Part shown: positions 10,580 through 19,879 of the stretch, piece after piece
How positions within the stretch are numbered: position 1 is the first letter of the stretch
How the letters are laid out: every line of letters begins with the position of its first letter
NCBI GenBank assembly: GCA_012270125.1
Contig: JAAXIY010000043.1
Coordinates: forward strand, 71,510 to 135,509
Source: Paracoccaceae bacterium
Lineage (GTDB): Bacteria; Pseudomonadota; Alphaproteobacteria; Rhodobacterales; Rhodobacteraceae
Direction: 5' to 3'
DNA: 64,000 nucleotides
Notes under the pieces: model-generated
The model's input: the letters and a program-made list of their open reading frames with translations, nothing else
What the model was told of the DNA's origin: nothing
Database searches by the model: none
Made by a program: the position numbers and the translations under genes

Positions 10580-11977
10580 TTATACAGAAAAATTCTGATT
10601 TTCACCAAATAGGTTTGAGGCGGACTCAATTTTCTTTCTTGGCCAATAAATTTCAACAATAGCTCCATTTGGTTCTGTCTGTGATTTTTTTAAGATCTGG
10701 TTTTTGTTTCCATTAGCAAAACGTATTTTAGCACCTGTCCTCTCCAGCAATGTTTTAGCGATAAATAAACCTAGCCCCATACCTTCATTCCCGTGCCTAT
10801 TTTCTTTTGATATTTTTGTTCCAAGGAATGGATCGCCCAGCCTTCCCAAAAGATTTGGTGGATATCCTTGTCCATCATCCAAAATGGTAATTTTTACTGA
10901 GTCTTTGGTCCATGAGCTTTCCACCCAAACTTTCGATGTAGCAAAGTCAACTGCATTTTGAATCATATTTCTTAAACCATGAATAATTTCTGGCCGACGT
11001 ATTATGTGGGGTTCATCTATACCACCTTTGTGGTTATCTGCTATCTTTGTCTCTATCGAAATACCTCGCTGTGAGTGTGGCTCCGCAGCTTCTCTAATTA
11101 CTTCTGCCAGTAATGCCTGTTGCATATGTAAATCGTCTTTTCCAGCGCTGCCCATGCTGTTCAGGATGTCTCTACATCGATCAGCTTGATCGCGAATTAG
11201 CACGACATCATCAACGAGTTCTGGAAACTTTTTGAGCTCGTCTATAAGCTCTGAGCTTGTGAGCTTTATCGTTGCAAGGGGCGTTCCCAGTTCGTGAGCT
11301 GCTGCTGCTATAACACCACCTAAATCAGTTAATTTTTGCTCCCTAGATAATGCTGTCTGCGTTGCAAAAAGAGCATCGCTCATGGTGTTTAACTCTGATG
11401 TAACTCGCATTGAATAAAACGCTAAAAATATAATACTAGTGCTTATTGCAATCCAGTTTCCAAATAAAAAGATGTCAGCAATAAATAGAGCTTCGCCCAA
11501 TATATTTTCTAATGGCACATAATACTGTGACAGTAGGGCCACAAGCAAAATGGCAGTTGATCCAATAATAACAGTAGACCGTGTTTTAAGAGCTGTGGCA
11601 GAGACAACAACAGGTGCTATCAAGAGAACGGAAAAAGGATTGTTTAGTCCACCAGTTAAAAAAAGCAGAAAGGCCAATTGAAACAAGTCAAATAAAATCA
11701 TGACTACATTTTCTAGCTCGCTTAATCTTTTGCTTTCCGGGTAAAATAAGCTTGCAATGATATTTGCTAATGCAGATAAGCCGACAGCAAAAAAACAGAG
11801 ACTAAGGTTTAAAACCAGACCAAAATATTTGTAAGCGATAATAATTGCTGCAATTTGACCGCTGATTGCTACCCACCTGATAAAAATCATGGTGCGAAGC
11901 CTTATCCATTCTCCACGGTTGCTCTCCGGAAAAAGATTTTGGTTGGACTCTTCCATAATAGCCTTACGTTGTTCCAT
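10580..11977 (-). CDS. regB: RegB/PrrB redox-sensing histidine kinase
   Basis: Membrane sensor kinase of the global RegB/RegA redox system. The 465-aa product has about six hydrophobic segments in residues 30-190, the quinone-binding heptad GGLNNPF (109-115), an H-box AAAAHELGTPL with His228, the redox-active cysteine of the family in DQADRCRDIL (Cys268), and ATPase boxes (N in IQNAVDF, DDGQGYP, GMGLGLFIAKTLLE). It is divergent from senC-regA, as in Rhodobacter. The ATG at 11977 lacks a clear ribosome site; an in-frame ATG at 11956 has AAGG upstream and is an alternative. Confidence 0.95.
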   Translation of the reverse strand: MEQRKAIMEESNQNLFPESNRGEWIRLRTMIFIRWVAISGQIAAIIIAYKYFGLVLNLSLCFFAVGLSALANIIASLFYPESKRLSELENVVMILFDLFQLAFLLFLTGGLNNPFSVLLIAPVVVSATALKTRSTVIIGSTAILLVALLSQYYVPLENILGEALFIADIFLFGNWIAISTSIIFLAFYSMRVTSELNTMSDALFATQTALSREQKLTDLGGVIAAAAHELGTPLATIKLTSSELIDELKKFPELVDDVVLIRDQADRCRDILNSMGSAGKDDLHMQQALLAEVIREAAEPHSQRGISIETKIADNHKGGIDEPHIIRRPEIIHGLRNMIQNAVDFATSKVWVESSWTKDSVKITILDDGQGYPPNLLGRLGDPFLGTKISKENRHGNEGMGLGLFIAKTLLERTGAKIRFANGNKNQILKKSQTEPNGAIVEIYWPRKKIESASNLFGENQNFSV

Positions 11978-12041
11978 TTAATCACATTAAGGTATACCCA
12001 TTATGAACAATGTAGCATCTAACTGTCTAAAGGGAATTTAA

Positions 12042-12683
12042 ATGTCTCGATCATTAAGTCTTTCGATCAGCCTTTTGGCGGCATGTTTGCTATTTTTGAG
12101 CTTATTTACTTTTTGGTACCTTACATCGGGTCGGGTTAATTTAATAAATGGTACTGATCAATTTGCAGAATGTAGAACGAGCAACGCATTGGGTAGTTCT
12201 AACATTGGTGGTGCCTTTGATTTAATTAACCATCTAGGTCAATCTGTTACAGAAAAAGATATCTTCAAAGAGCCAACGATTTTGTATTTTGGTTATACAT
12301 TTTGTCCAGACATCTGTCCTTTAGACGTTTACCGAAACAGTGAGGCAATTGATTTGCTTGATGCTATGGAAATTTCGGCAACGCCAGTATTTGTGAGCAT
12401 TGACCCGGAACGAGATACTCCAGAGGTAATTGGGGAGTTTGTGAAATTTCATCATCCTAAAATGATTGGTTTAACGGGAAGCAAGGATCAAATACAAAAC
12501 GTTTCTAAATCCTACAAAACATATTATAAAGCGCAAAAAACTAATGATGATTTATACTTAGTTGATCATTCAACTTTGACCTACTTGATTCTGCCTGAAT
12601 ATGGCTTTGTCGAATTTTTTAGGCGTGATAAGTCAGCAGAGGAAATTGCTGAAATTACTGCCTGCTTTATTGGCAATAGTTAA
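12042..12683 (+). CDS. senC: SenC/PrrC (Sco1-family) copper chaperone
   Basis: Membrane-anchored thioredoxin-fold protein that delivers copper to cytochrome c oxidase. The 213-aa product has an N-terminal transmembrane anchor (about 5-28), then the copper-binding FCPDICP motif (Cys88, Cys92) and the partner histidine in VDHSTLT (His176). It starts 64 bases from divergent regB and ends 65 bases before regA. This is the senC-regA arrangement known from Rhodobacter, where it links oxidase assembly with redox signalling. GGGA precedes the ATG. Confidence 0.93.
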   Translation: MSRSLSLSISLLAACLLFLSLFTFWYLTSGRVNLINGTDQFAECRTSNALGSSNIGGAFDLINHLGQSVTEKDIFKEPTILYFGYTFCPDICPLDVYRNSEAIDLLDAMEISATPVFVSIDPERDTPEVIGEFVKFHHPKMIGLTGSKDQIQNVSKSYKTYYKAQKTNDDLYLVDHSTLTYLILPEYGFVEFFRRDKSAEEIAEITACFIGNS

Positions 12684-12748
12684 ATACAGAGTTTGACCCT
12701 GACATATCACCGCCCTAAGTAAATGATAGCCGGAAGGAGAGAGTTGGC

Positions 12749-13303
12749 TTGATAGAAAGAAAAATAGAGGAAATTGGCATAGATAAAACGTTGTTGTTAG
12801 TAGATGACGACGAGCCATTTCTGCGTCGATTAACAAAAGCTATGGAAAAAAGAGGATTTAAAGTTGAATCTGCTGGCTCAGTTGCTGCAGGACGAGCAAT
12901 AGCGACTGCGCGACCACCAGCTTATGCGGTCGTTGATTTGCGCCTAACTGACGGCAATGGTTTAGACGTTGTTGAGGTTTTACACGAAAAGCGGCCGGAT
13001 TGCCGCGTTGTGGTTTTAACCGGCTACGGAGCTATCGCTACTGCAGTAGCTGCAGTGAAAATTGGTGCAACAGATTACTTATCAAAACCTGCGGATGCAT
13101 CAGACATAATGAATGCTCTCCTAGCGTCTGGTGATGATCTACCCCCTCCTCCAGAAAACCCGATGAGCGCTGATAGAGTACGATGGGAGCATATTCAAAG
13201 GGTTTATGAGCTGTGTGATAGGAACGTAAGCGAAACCGCGCGTCGCCTTAATATGCATCGTAGGACGCTTCAACGCATCCTTGCAAAACGAAGCCCTAAA
13301 TAA
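12749..13303 (+). CDS. regA: RegA/PrrA response regulator
   Basis: DNA-binding partner of RegB; in relatives it controls respiration, photosynthesis, and carbon and nitrogen metabolism. The 184-aa product has the acidic pocket VDDDEP (18-23), phosphoacceptor Asp63 in VVDLRLTDG, the conserved Lys in YLSKPAD, the proline linker PPPPENP, and a Fis-type helix-turn-helix near 155-180 (NVSETARRLNMHRRTLQRIL) that is nearly invariant in the family. The start is TTG with GGAAGGAGAG upstream. Its 3' end overlaps the convergent HD hydrolase gene by 8 bases. Confidence 0.96.
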   Translation: MIERKIEEIGIDKTLLLVDDDEPFLRRLTKAMEKRGFKVESAGSVAAGRAIATARPPAYAVVDLRLTDGNGLDVVEVLHEKRPDCRVVVLTGYGAIATAVAAVKIGATDYLSKPADASDIMNALLASGDDLPPPPENPMSADRVRWEHIQRVYELCDRNVSETARRLNMHRRTLQRILAKRSPK

Positions 13304-13880
13304 ATAGTTCTTTAAATCTTAAAATATAGTCTTCTCGCACCTCTAATGGGGCTCTCAACTTTATAGTAAAATTGTCCACATTGTTTTTGGGAGCAGGCCC
13401 AATTAGCTTATTGGCTTCATCTTCTGAAAACCCAGCAATTTGGGTTGCTTCTATCCAAGCACTTATTTTATCTGCTTTTTTAATCTGTTTTTTAATGTTT
13501 TCCGGTAATTTTGTTGGCAGGCCAAAACGAAGGTTAATTGCAGAACTTAATCGATTTTCTAAAGATTGATAATCGCTGCCTATAGCGGATTTTACAGGTG
13601 AAATCATATCTCCAATTACGTATTCTGGCGCATCATGCAGTAGTGCTGCTAGGCACCATTTTTTTTCTGGGTTTTTATAAAGCTTAGAATATATTTGTTC
13701 TACCAACAGTGAATGTTCTGCAACACTATATGGAAAGTCCCCATGCGTTTGCCCATTCCATCTAGCAACAAAAGACAAACCATGCGCTATATCTTCAATT
13801 TCTATATCTAGAGGGGTGGGATCTAAAAGATCAAGCCGGCGCCCTGAAAGCATTCGTTGCCAAGCGCGATATTTCTTCAT
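13296..13880 (-). CDS. HD-domain hydrolase (YfbR-like)
   Basis: Probable metal-dependent phosphohydrolase of the HD superfamily, possibly acting on nucleotides; the substrate is not known from sequence. The 194-aa product shows SVAEHSLLVEQIY (first His), LLHDAPEYVIGD (the HD pair) and a later DKISAWIEATQ with the final metal-ligand Asp, in the order expected for YfbR-like proteins. It is convergent with regA (8-base overlap) and divergent from ahcY (144-base gap). In Rhodobacter capsulatus the regulator hvrA lies between regA and ahcY; it is not here. Confidence 0.82.
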   Translation of the reverse strand: MKKYRAWQRMLSGRRLDLLDPTPLDIEIEDIAHGLSFVARWNGQTHGDFPYSVAEHSLLVEQIYSKLYKNPEKKWCLAALLHDAPEYVIGDMISPVKSAIGSDYQSLENRLSSAINLRFGLPTKLPENIKKQIKKADKISAWIEATQIAGFSEDEANKLIGPAPKNNVDNFTIKLRAPLEVREDYILRFKELFI

Positions 13881-14024
13881 AAGGATATAGACTTTCTATT
13901 TCGTTAAAAGTTTGATTTTCACAAAAATGTTATTATCTAAAATTTGTTACACTATAGCCAATTTTATAACATTGAACCATTTTTTATTTGCTGATACTGA
14001 GCGTCAAAACCATGAGGACATAGA

Positions 14025-15413
14025 ATGAGCCAACAATATATTGTAAAAGATATTTCTCTATCCGACTTTGGTCGCAAAGAGTTGAGCATAGCCGAAACCG
14101 AAATGCCTGGATTGATGGCTCTTCGTTCGGAATATGGAGACACCAAGCCACTAAAAGGTGCACGTATTGTGGGTTCGCTTCATATGACGATCCAGACTGC
14201 TGTCCTTATTGAAACACTTGTAGCTTTAGGTGCCGATGTGCGTTGGGCATCCTGCAATATATTTTCAACTCAGGATCATGCAGCGGCAGCGATTGCGGCA
14301 GCAAATATTCCAGTTTTTGCAATTAAGGGTCAATCTCTAGAAGAGCATTGGGATTACTTAGATAAATCTTTTATGTTTCCTGATGGCCCAAATATGATTT
14401 TAGACGATGGTGGGGATGCTACTTTGTATGTGCTTCTTGGTGCACGAGCAGAAGCAGGTGAAGACATCATTCCAGTTCCTCAGTCAGAGGAAGAAGAAGT
14501 CATAAAAGCGCAAATTAAGAAGCGTATGGAGCAATCACCTGGTTGGTTTACGAAAACACGAGATGCCATAAAGGGCGTGTCTGAAGAAACAACAACGGGC
14601 GTTCATCGGCTTTATGAATTAGTTAAGACCGGCCAGCTTCCATTCCCTGCGATTAACGTAAACGATTCTGTGACCAAGTCTAAGTTTGACAATAAGTATG
14701 GTTGTAAAGAATCTTTAGTAGATGGTATTCGTCGCGCAACTGATACAATGATGGCAGGTAAAACGGCCGTCGTATGTGGATATGGTGACGTGGGCAAAGG
14801 TTCTGCCGCGTCCCTTCGAGGTGCTGGTGCGCGGGTTAAGGTAACAGAGGTTGATCCAATTTGCGCCTTACAGGCTGCTATGGATGGTTTTGAAGTCGTA
14901 ACCTTAGAGGATACCTTAGAAAACGCCGATATTTTTATTACAACAACAGGTAATAAAGACGTCATTCGAATAGAACACATGCGTGAAATGAAAGACATGG
15001 CAATTGTTGGTAATATTGGTCACTTCGATAATGAAATCCAAGTTGCTCATCTTAAAAATCACAAGTGGACAAACATTAAAGATCAGGTCGACATGATCGA
15101 AATGCCTTCGGGTAATCGATTAATATTGCTATCTGAAGGGCGCTTGCTAAATCTAGGAAACGCAACTGGGCATCCATCTTTTGTGATGTCAGCTTCTTTT
15201 ACAAATCAAGTTCTTGCTCAGATTGAGTTATGGACAAAAGGTGATGGATATAAAAACGATGTCTACATTCTACCTAAGCATTTAGATGAGAAGGTTGCTA
15301 GGTTACATCTGGAACGCATTGGTGTGAAGCTTACCAAATTAGCAAAAGATCAAGCAGAATATATTGGTGTAACTCCTGAAGGCCCTTTTAAGCCAGAGCA
15401 TTATCGCTATTAA
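14025..15413 (+). CDS. ahcY: S-adenosylhomocysteine hydrolase
   Basis: Cytoplasmic NAD-dependent enzyme that splits S-adenosylhomocysteine into adenosine and homocysteine, relieving product inhibition of methyltransferases. The 462-aa product carries [14 protein letters not shown], the substrate-site segment [13 protein letters not shown], the NAD-binding [10 protein letters not shown], and the C-terminal [12 protein letters not shown] that reaches the neighbouring subunit. GAGGA lies 6-10 bases before the ATG. The 144-base leader is AT-rich, and I see no convincing SAH-riboswitch fold in it. Confidence 0.97.
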   Translation: MSQQYIVKDISLSDFGRKELSIAETEMPGLMALRSEYGDTKPLKGARIVGSLHMTIQTAVLIETLVALGADVRWASCNIFSTQDHAAAAIAAANIPVFAIKGQSLEEHWDYLDKSFMFPDGPNMILDDGGDATLYVLLGARAEAGEDIIPVPQSEEEEVIKAQIKKRMEQSPGWFTKTRDAIKGVSEETTTGVHRLYELVKTGQLPFPAINVNDSVTKSKFDNKYGCKESLVDGIRRATDTMMAGKTAVVCGYGDVGKGSAASLRGAGARVKVTEVDPICALQAAMDGFEVVTLEDTLENADIFITTTGNKDVIRIEHMREMKDMAIVGNIGHFDNEIQVAHLKNHKWTNIKDQVDMIEMPSGNRLILLSEGRLLNLGNATGHPSFVMSASFTNQVLAQIELWTKGDGYKNDVYILPKHLDEKVARLHLERIGVKLTKLAKDQAEYIGVTPEGPFKPEHYRY

Positions 15414-15416
15414 GAT

Positions 15417-15836
15417 TTAGGGGCTAACTCCACCTAGACTGCAAACTATTTTCCACTCATGTTCTTTGACGGGTTGTACCGAAAGCCGTGGATTATTGAC
15501 CAGCATCATACCATTAAGTTCTGGTTGCGTCTTAATTTGGTGTAGATGAACAATTGTGTTCATTGATTTCAGGGCCTTAATTTGGACACACTGCCATCTC
15601 TTGTCCGTAGTGGTGCTATCCTGTCTTGCTTCTCTTATTACCTCAACAATACCTACAACTGATTTTTCTTTCTGCGAATGATAAAAAAAACCTTGTTCCC
15701 CAACTTTCATATTGATCATAAAGTTACGCGCTTGATAGTTTCTTACACCATCCCACTCTTCACCCACTTCACCTTTTTTTAATTGTTCATTCCAGCTCCA
15801 AGATGATGGCTCTGATTTAAATAGCCAATAGTTCAA
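15417..15836 (-). CDS. EVE-domain protein
   Basis: Small EVE-domain (PUA-like fold) protein, thought to bind modified bases in RNA or DNA. The 139-aa product begins MNYWLFKSEPSSWSW, followed by WDGVRNYQARNFM and GEQGFFYHSQKEKSVVGIVEV, which are the family hallmarks, and covers the whole domain with no extra parts. It is convergent with ahcY with three bases between stop codons. The ligand cannot be told from sequence. Confidence 0.9.
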   Translation of the reverse strand: MNYWLFKSEPSSWSWNEQLKKGEVGEEWDGVRNYQARNFMINMKVGEQGFFYHSQKEKSVVGIVEVIREARQDSTTTDKRWQCVQIKALKSMNTIVHLHQIKTQPELNGMMLVNNPRLSVQPVKEHEWKIVCSLGGVSP

Positions 15837-15887
15837 TGCTATCTCCTTTAAGTTTTCTTATAACAAATCTTCTGAGCTCATCAGACT

Positions 15888-16838
15888 TCATTCTTCTTTA
15901 GTTGGCCTGCTTAAAAGAGAATGAATTATTTCTTCTGTCGAAACTGAACCTTTTAGTAAAGCACAAATAGAAGAAGTGATTGGCATTTCTATCCCTAAAG
16001 CCTGTGCTTTTTGACTTACAGCAAATGCTGTGGCCACACCTTCTACAGTTGCATTTTTATCGAAGAATTTTCCCGAGCCCAAGGCTACACCGAAAAGGAA
16101 ATTACGAGACTTTATCGAATTACAAGTTAAGCTTAAATCTCCCAAACCCGACAAACCTGAAAGCGTTTTCTCTTTGGCTCCATGAGCTTTTGCAAATTTG
16201 ATCATTTCTGAAAAACCACGAGTCATAAGCGCTGCTTTGGCACTGTCACCCTGCTTGGCACCAATAGCTATACCACAAGCGATGGCTATTATATTTTTTA
16301 ACGCACCTCCAAGCTCTACACCTAAAACATCTGATGTTCGGTAAAGCCTAAAATTTTGCATTGAAATCTCTTTTTGCAGTTGTCTTAAAAAGCTGGCGTC
16401 GGTTGAGGCTAAAACTAATGCGGTTGGCATGTCATTGAAAATATCAATTGCAAAGCTAGGCCCTGACATCACGGCAACTTGAGATGAATATTCACTCAAA
16501 ATTTCAGACGGCCTTTTCCCGGTAGCTCTATCTATACCTTTACAGCAAGCAATTAGCTGTTTTTCTTTTAAGAAGGCGATATTTTTTTCACAAAACTGGG
16601 CTAAATTTTGAGTCGGTATTGCTAAGAAAACACTCTTACAATCTTTAGTATTCTCTAATGAATTTATGATATTAATTTCTTTGTGAAGCTCAGTTTCACT
16701 AAGTTTCTTTGAAATTCTTGTGGCACTCAATTGTTTAAAATTAGTTGGCGAATAAAGTGTTATTTTGTGTCCACCTTTTGCCATAACTGAAGAAATTGCG
16801 GCCCCAAATGCTCCCCCGCCGATGACAGTTATATTCAT
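15888..16838 (-). CDS. gpsA: Glycerol-3-phosphate dehydrogenase [NAD(P)+]
   Basis: Cytoplasmic enzyme reducing dihydroxyacetone phosphate to sn-glycerol 3-phosphate for phospholipid synthesis. The 316-aa product has the Rossmann motif GGGAFGAA (7-14), the conserved CKGIDRATG and SGPSFA segments, and the catalytic-lysine region GGALKNIIAIACG. Its start overlaps the tsaD stop by 4 bases (16835-16838), so the two are coupled. The order tsaD-gpsA is typical of alphaproteobacteria. Confidence 0.95.
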   Translation of the reverse strand: MNITVIGGGAFGAAISSVMAKGGHKITLYSPTNFKQLSATRISKKLSETELHKEINIINSLENTKDCKSVFLAIPTQNLAQFCEKNIAFLKEKQLIACCKGIDRATGKRPSEILSEYSSQVAVMSGPSFAIDIFNDMPTALVLASTDASFLRQLQKEISMQNFRLYRTSDVLGVELGGALKNIIAIACGIAIGAKQGDSAKAALMTRGFSEMIKFAKAHGAKEKTLSGLSGLGDLSLTCNSIKSRNFLFGVALGSGKFFDKNATVEGVATAFAVSQKAQALGIEMPITSSICALLKGSVSTEEIIHSLLSRPTKEE

Positions 16839-17932
16839 GCCTTTGGACCCTTTTTACCACTACCTAAAATGGCAGACTTTTTGTTATCTAGCGGCCATCT
16901 TGGGCGCGCAGACAGCGTCATGTCATCATAGTCATCATTTAAAAACCTTTCTGCTGCAGCATAAGCAATGATAGCGGCATTATCAGTGCATAATGCTAAG
17001 GGTGGTGCTGAGAAAGTGACCTTTTTAGTCTTACAAATATTTTCAAGTGATTGCCTAATTTTCTTATTTGCAGCAACCCCACCAGCAATAGAAAATACAG
17101 GGTTTTCATTTGTTATTTCACAATATAGATCAATAGCGCGAATTGATTTTTTAACTATAACGTCGTGCATCGCTTGTTGGAAACTAGCACTCAAATCGCA
17201 TATGTCCTGTTTAAATAATCCTCCCTGTTCTTCGATAAGATCATTTCGTTTTCGCATTAAAGCTGTCTTAAGACCTGAAAATGAAAAATCACAACCTTCC
17301 CGATTCAGTAATGGACGCGGCAAGTCAAAGCGGTGTTCGTCACCTGTTTTTGCGGCCTCCTCAATCGAAGGACCACCCGGTTGTAGCAAGCCCAAAAGGC
17401 GCGCTGTTTTATCAAAGGCTTCGCCTGGAGCATCGTCTATTGTTCCACCTATTCTTTCATAATTATGATGACTATGAACTATTAGGAATTGACAGTGCCC
17501 TCCAGAAACTAACAATACGAGATAAGGAAAATTTACTCTATCGGTTAACCTTGGCGTAAGTGCATGACCAGCAAGATGGTTCACTCCAATTAACGGTTTA
17601 TTTGTTGAGGCAGACAGTCCTTTTGCGAACATTACTCCAGACATGACACCACCAATGAGCCCAGGACCAGCTGTGACCCCGATAGCATTTACATCTTGTA
17701 TTGACACATTCGCTATTTTTAAAGCCTCTTCAACAACAACATCAATTAGTTCAACATGAGCTCGAGCTGCTATCTCTGGTACAACTCCTCCATATTCTTG
17801 ATGAAGATTGAACTGGTTGCGTATGATAGAGGACTTAATGTGTGACCCATTTGGATTTATTTCTAAAATAGAAGCAGCGGTATCATCGCAACTACTTTCA
17901 ATTCCCAAAATCAGCGCTTTGTCAAGATCCAT
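16835..17932 (-). CDS. tsaD: TsaD, tRNA threonylcarbamoyltransferase
   Basis: Catalytic subunit of the t6A complex; transfers threonylcarbamoyl from its adenylate to A37 of tRNA. It shows LGIESSCDDTAA, the metal-ligand motif HLAGH, VSGGHCQ and the ATP-binding GGVAANKKIR. The frame extends to 18001, but this would overlap divergent hemD. Met at 17932 (MDLDKALILGIES) gives 365 aa, matches the family start and has GGA a few bases upstream; Met at 17944 is the alternative. TsaE is encoded at 10039-10506. Confidence 0.94.
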   Translation of the reverse strand: MDLDKALILGIESSCDDTAASILEINPNGSHIKSSIIRNQFNLHQEYGGVVPEIAARAHVELIDVVVEEALKIANVSIQDVNAIGVTAGPGLIGGVMSGVMFAKGLSASTNKPLIGVNHLAGHALTPRLTDRVNFPYLVLLVSGGHCQFLIVHSHHNYERIGGTIDDAPGEAFDKTARLLGLLQPGGPSIEEAAKTGDEHRFDLPRPLLNREGCDFSFSGLKTALMRKRNDLIEEQGGLFKQDICDLSASFQQAMHDVIVKKSIRAIDLYCEITNENPVFSIAGGVAANKKIRQSLENICKTKKVTFSAPPLALCTDNAAIIAYAAAERFLNDDYDDMTLSARPRWPLDNKKSAILGSGKKGPKA

Positions 17933-17980
17933 GCTATGTTCCATTGTATCGCAGCCAGCATCGGAGTAGCATTTCAGAAT

Positions 17981-18718
17981 ATGACAAACAATCCCGACCA
18001 AAAAAATGTAATTTTACTTTTAACTCGGCCAGAAGGTGGAAATGAACGATTTTGTCTAAATATTGAACATCTACTAGGGCAGTGTGAAATTTTAGATAAC
18101 CCACTTCAAAAAATAGAATTTTTAGAAACACTTATTGAGGTCAAAGAAGAGTCAATTTTAATATTTACGTCAATTAATGGGCTTAGGGCTTCTGAAAAAT
18201 ATAACCTAAGAAATAAAAAATGTTTTGTGGTTGGTGAAAACACTCGAAAAATAGCAACGAGTGCTGGGTATGAAGTTTTAGCCACTTCAAGCGACCAAGA
18301 AAATTTATTGAAGCTAATCAATTTAAAGAATCCGACTGAAAGTATGGTTCACATTAGAGGTAAGCATACAGCAGGGAACCTTTGTGATTCTTTAAAAAAC
18401 AATGGCTTTAGTTGCTTTGAAATAACAGGCTATAATCAACAGCCCCTTAAGATAAAAAAACAAATTTTTCATAAAGTTAAGAGCGGTAGGCCAGTAATTT
18501 TACCAATATTTTCACCGAGATCTGCTAAGTTATTATTGAACGAATTGGATTTGACCGGGTTTCATGTTGCTGCGATGAGCGAGGCTGTTTCTAAAGAGCT
18601 TGGGAGTGTTGATTTGGCTGAGCTCGTAATTTCGGAAAAACCCGATTTAATTAGCATGCAAGAAGCTACTCTTGCTATTTTAAGACGATTGATCAAATTT
18701 GATAGTTATACTAGTTAG
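17981..18718 (+). CDS. hemD: Uroporphyrinogen-III synthase
   Basis: Closes hydroxymethylbilane to uroporphyrinogen III in heme and corrin synthesis. The 245-aa product starts MTNNPDQKNVILLLTRPEG, typical of the alphaproteobacterial family, and has SVFVGENTRK-like and FFSPRSA-like positions (CFVVGENTRK, PIFSPRSAKLL). The family is poorly conserved, so identity also leans on the neighbours: a mitofilin-like gene and hemY follow. A longer frame from 17936 would overlap tsaD and is rejected. hemC, often the gene before hemD, is absent here. Confidence 0.82.
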   Translation: MTNNPDQKNVILLLTRPEGGNERFCLNIEHLLGQCEILDNPLQKIEFLETLIEVKEESILIFTSINGLRASEKYNLRNKKCFVVGENTRKIATSAGYEVLATSSDQENLLKLINLKNPTESMVHIRGKHTAGNLCDSLKNNGFSCFEITGYNQQPLKIKKQIFHKVKSGRPVILPIFSPRSAKLLLNELDLTGFHVAAMSEAVSKELGSVDLAELVISEKPDLISMQEATLAILRRLIKFDSYTS

Positions 18719-18745
18719 CAATTGGCTGGAGATTTGAGAAAAGTA

Positions 18746-19867
18746 ATGCCAAAGCCAAATTCGAAAAAGAAAGAAAGTGTTAGCGCAAATTCGCAAGAAG
18801 ATGATTTGCCTTCGAATTCTGAGAAAAGTGAAATTGAAAACGACACTCTAATCTTGGGTGAAGCAGCACCTTCCGCTAGAAAAAATGATCAAAAAAGTAA
18901 AGCCATCTATTTTGTAATTATTATTGCTTCGGGTCTGGTAACGGCTACTTTTGGTTTGGGCGGTGCCTTTTTAATTAATTCTTTTTATCCCAATTTTTTC
19001 AAAAATCAGTCACAAATCATATTTGAGCAGAACGTAGAATTTAGGCTGGATGACCTCTCTACTTCAATAAAGCAACTTGAATTTAGTTTGAACGAAGCAA
19101 AAAAAATTTCACAAAACTTTATTGATGAAAATAAATTAGTGACCAGTTTAGCTGGGCTTGAAGATGCAATCATAAAAAACAAAGAGGAATTCGATAGTAT
19201 ATATCTGGAGCTCGGAGATCTTAAAAAACAATTAGAAACTAAACTCACCATTAATAAAGCGCTGGGGTCAGAAGAGCGCACTCCAGAGAAAGAAATTTTA
19301 CCAAAAATGATGGAAGAGAATGAACCAAGCGATGAAAGTTTGAGAGTAGAACCAAAAAGATCCAATAAGCTAAAGACAAATGACAACTTAATTTATGAAA
19401 ATATACAAGCAATTCAAACTGCAACGATATATGGCAACCCCTTTGAGGAAAATTTAAAAAATATCGAGACTGTTTTAAAACTAGAAGCCCCAGAAATATT
19501 AAGAAACTTGGCTAGCACAGGCATACCGACCATGACAGACCTTATCGAGTCCTTTCCAGATTTCGCTAGGTTGGCATTGGCTGCTGATAGGAAATTAACA
19601 GAAACGGGGAATTTTAAAATTTTAAAATTCTTAAAGTCTCAACTTCAGGCTCGGTCAACAATACCCCGCGAAGGCTTTGATACCGATGCTATTTTGTCAA
19701 GGTCTGAAGCATTTTTAAAATCAAACGATCTTGAAAACTCTCTTTTTGAACTGAGTCAACTAAATGATATAGCTAAGGAGGCTATGGAGCCTTGGCGCAT
19801 TTCTGCAGAAAATAGAATTGAAACCCTTTTGGCTGTGGAGCAATTTGTTGAAAGTATCAAGGAATAG
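18746..19867 (+). CDS. Mitofilin-family inner-membrane protein
   Basis: Alphaproteobacterial homologue of mitochondrial Mic60 (COG4223 type). The 373-aa product has a charged, disordered N-terminal region, one transmembrane helix (about residues 53-75, AIYFVIIIASGLVTATFGLG), a long coiled coil (about 85-180) and a helical C-terminal domain. Relatives help bend or organise inner membrane. It lies 27 bases after hemD and 12 before hemY. The frame opens with a TTG at 18722; I prefer the ATG at 18746 (MPKPNSKKK), though neither has a strong ribosome site. Confidence 0.8.
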   Translation: MPKPNSKKKESVSANSQEDDLPSNSEKSEIENDTLILGEAAPSARKNDQKSKAIYFVIIIASGLVTATFGLGGAFLINSFYPNFFKNQSQIIFEQNVEFRLDDLSTSIKQLEFSLNEAKKISQNFIDENKLVTSLAGLEDAIIKNKEEFDSIYLELGDLKKQLETKLTINKALGSEERTPEKEILPKMMEENEPSDESLRVEPKRSNKLKTNDNLIYENIQAIQTATIYGNPFEENLKNIETVLKLEAPEILRNLASTGIPTMTDLIESFPDFARLALAADRKLTETGNFKILKFLKSQLQARSTIPREGFDTDAILSRSEAFLKSNDLENSLFELSQLNDIAKEAMEPWRISAENRIETLLAVEQFVESIKE

Positions 19868-19879
19868 AAAGACCGGCGC

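Noticed and set aside
13881..14024. Possible SAH riboswitch upstream of ahcY
   Set aside because: The leader is AT-rich with no GC-rich stems or pseudoknot pattern expected of that riboswitch.
16968..17462. 164-aa open frame antisense to tsaD
   Set aside because: Entirely inside tsaD, no family features.
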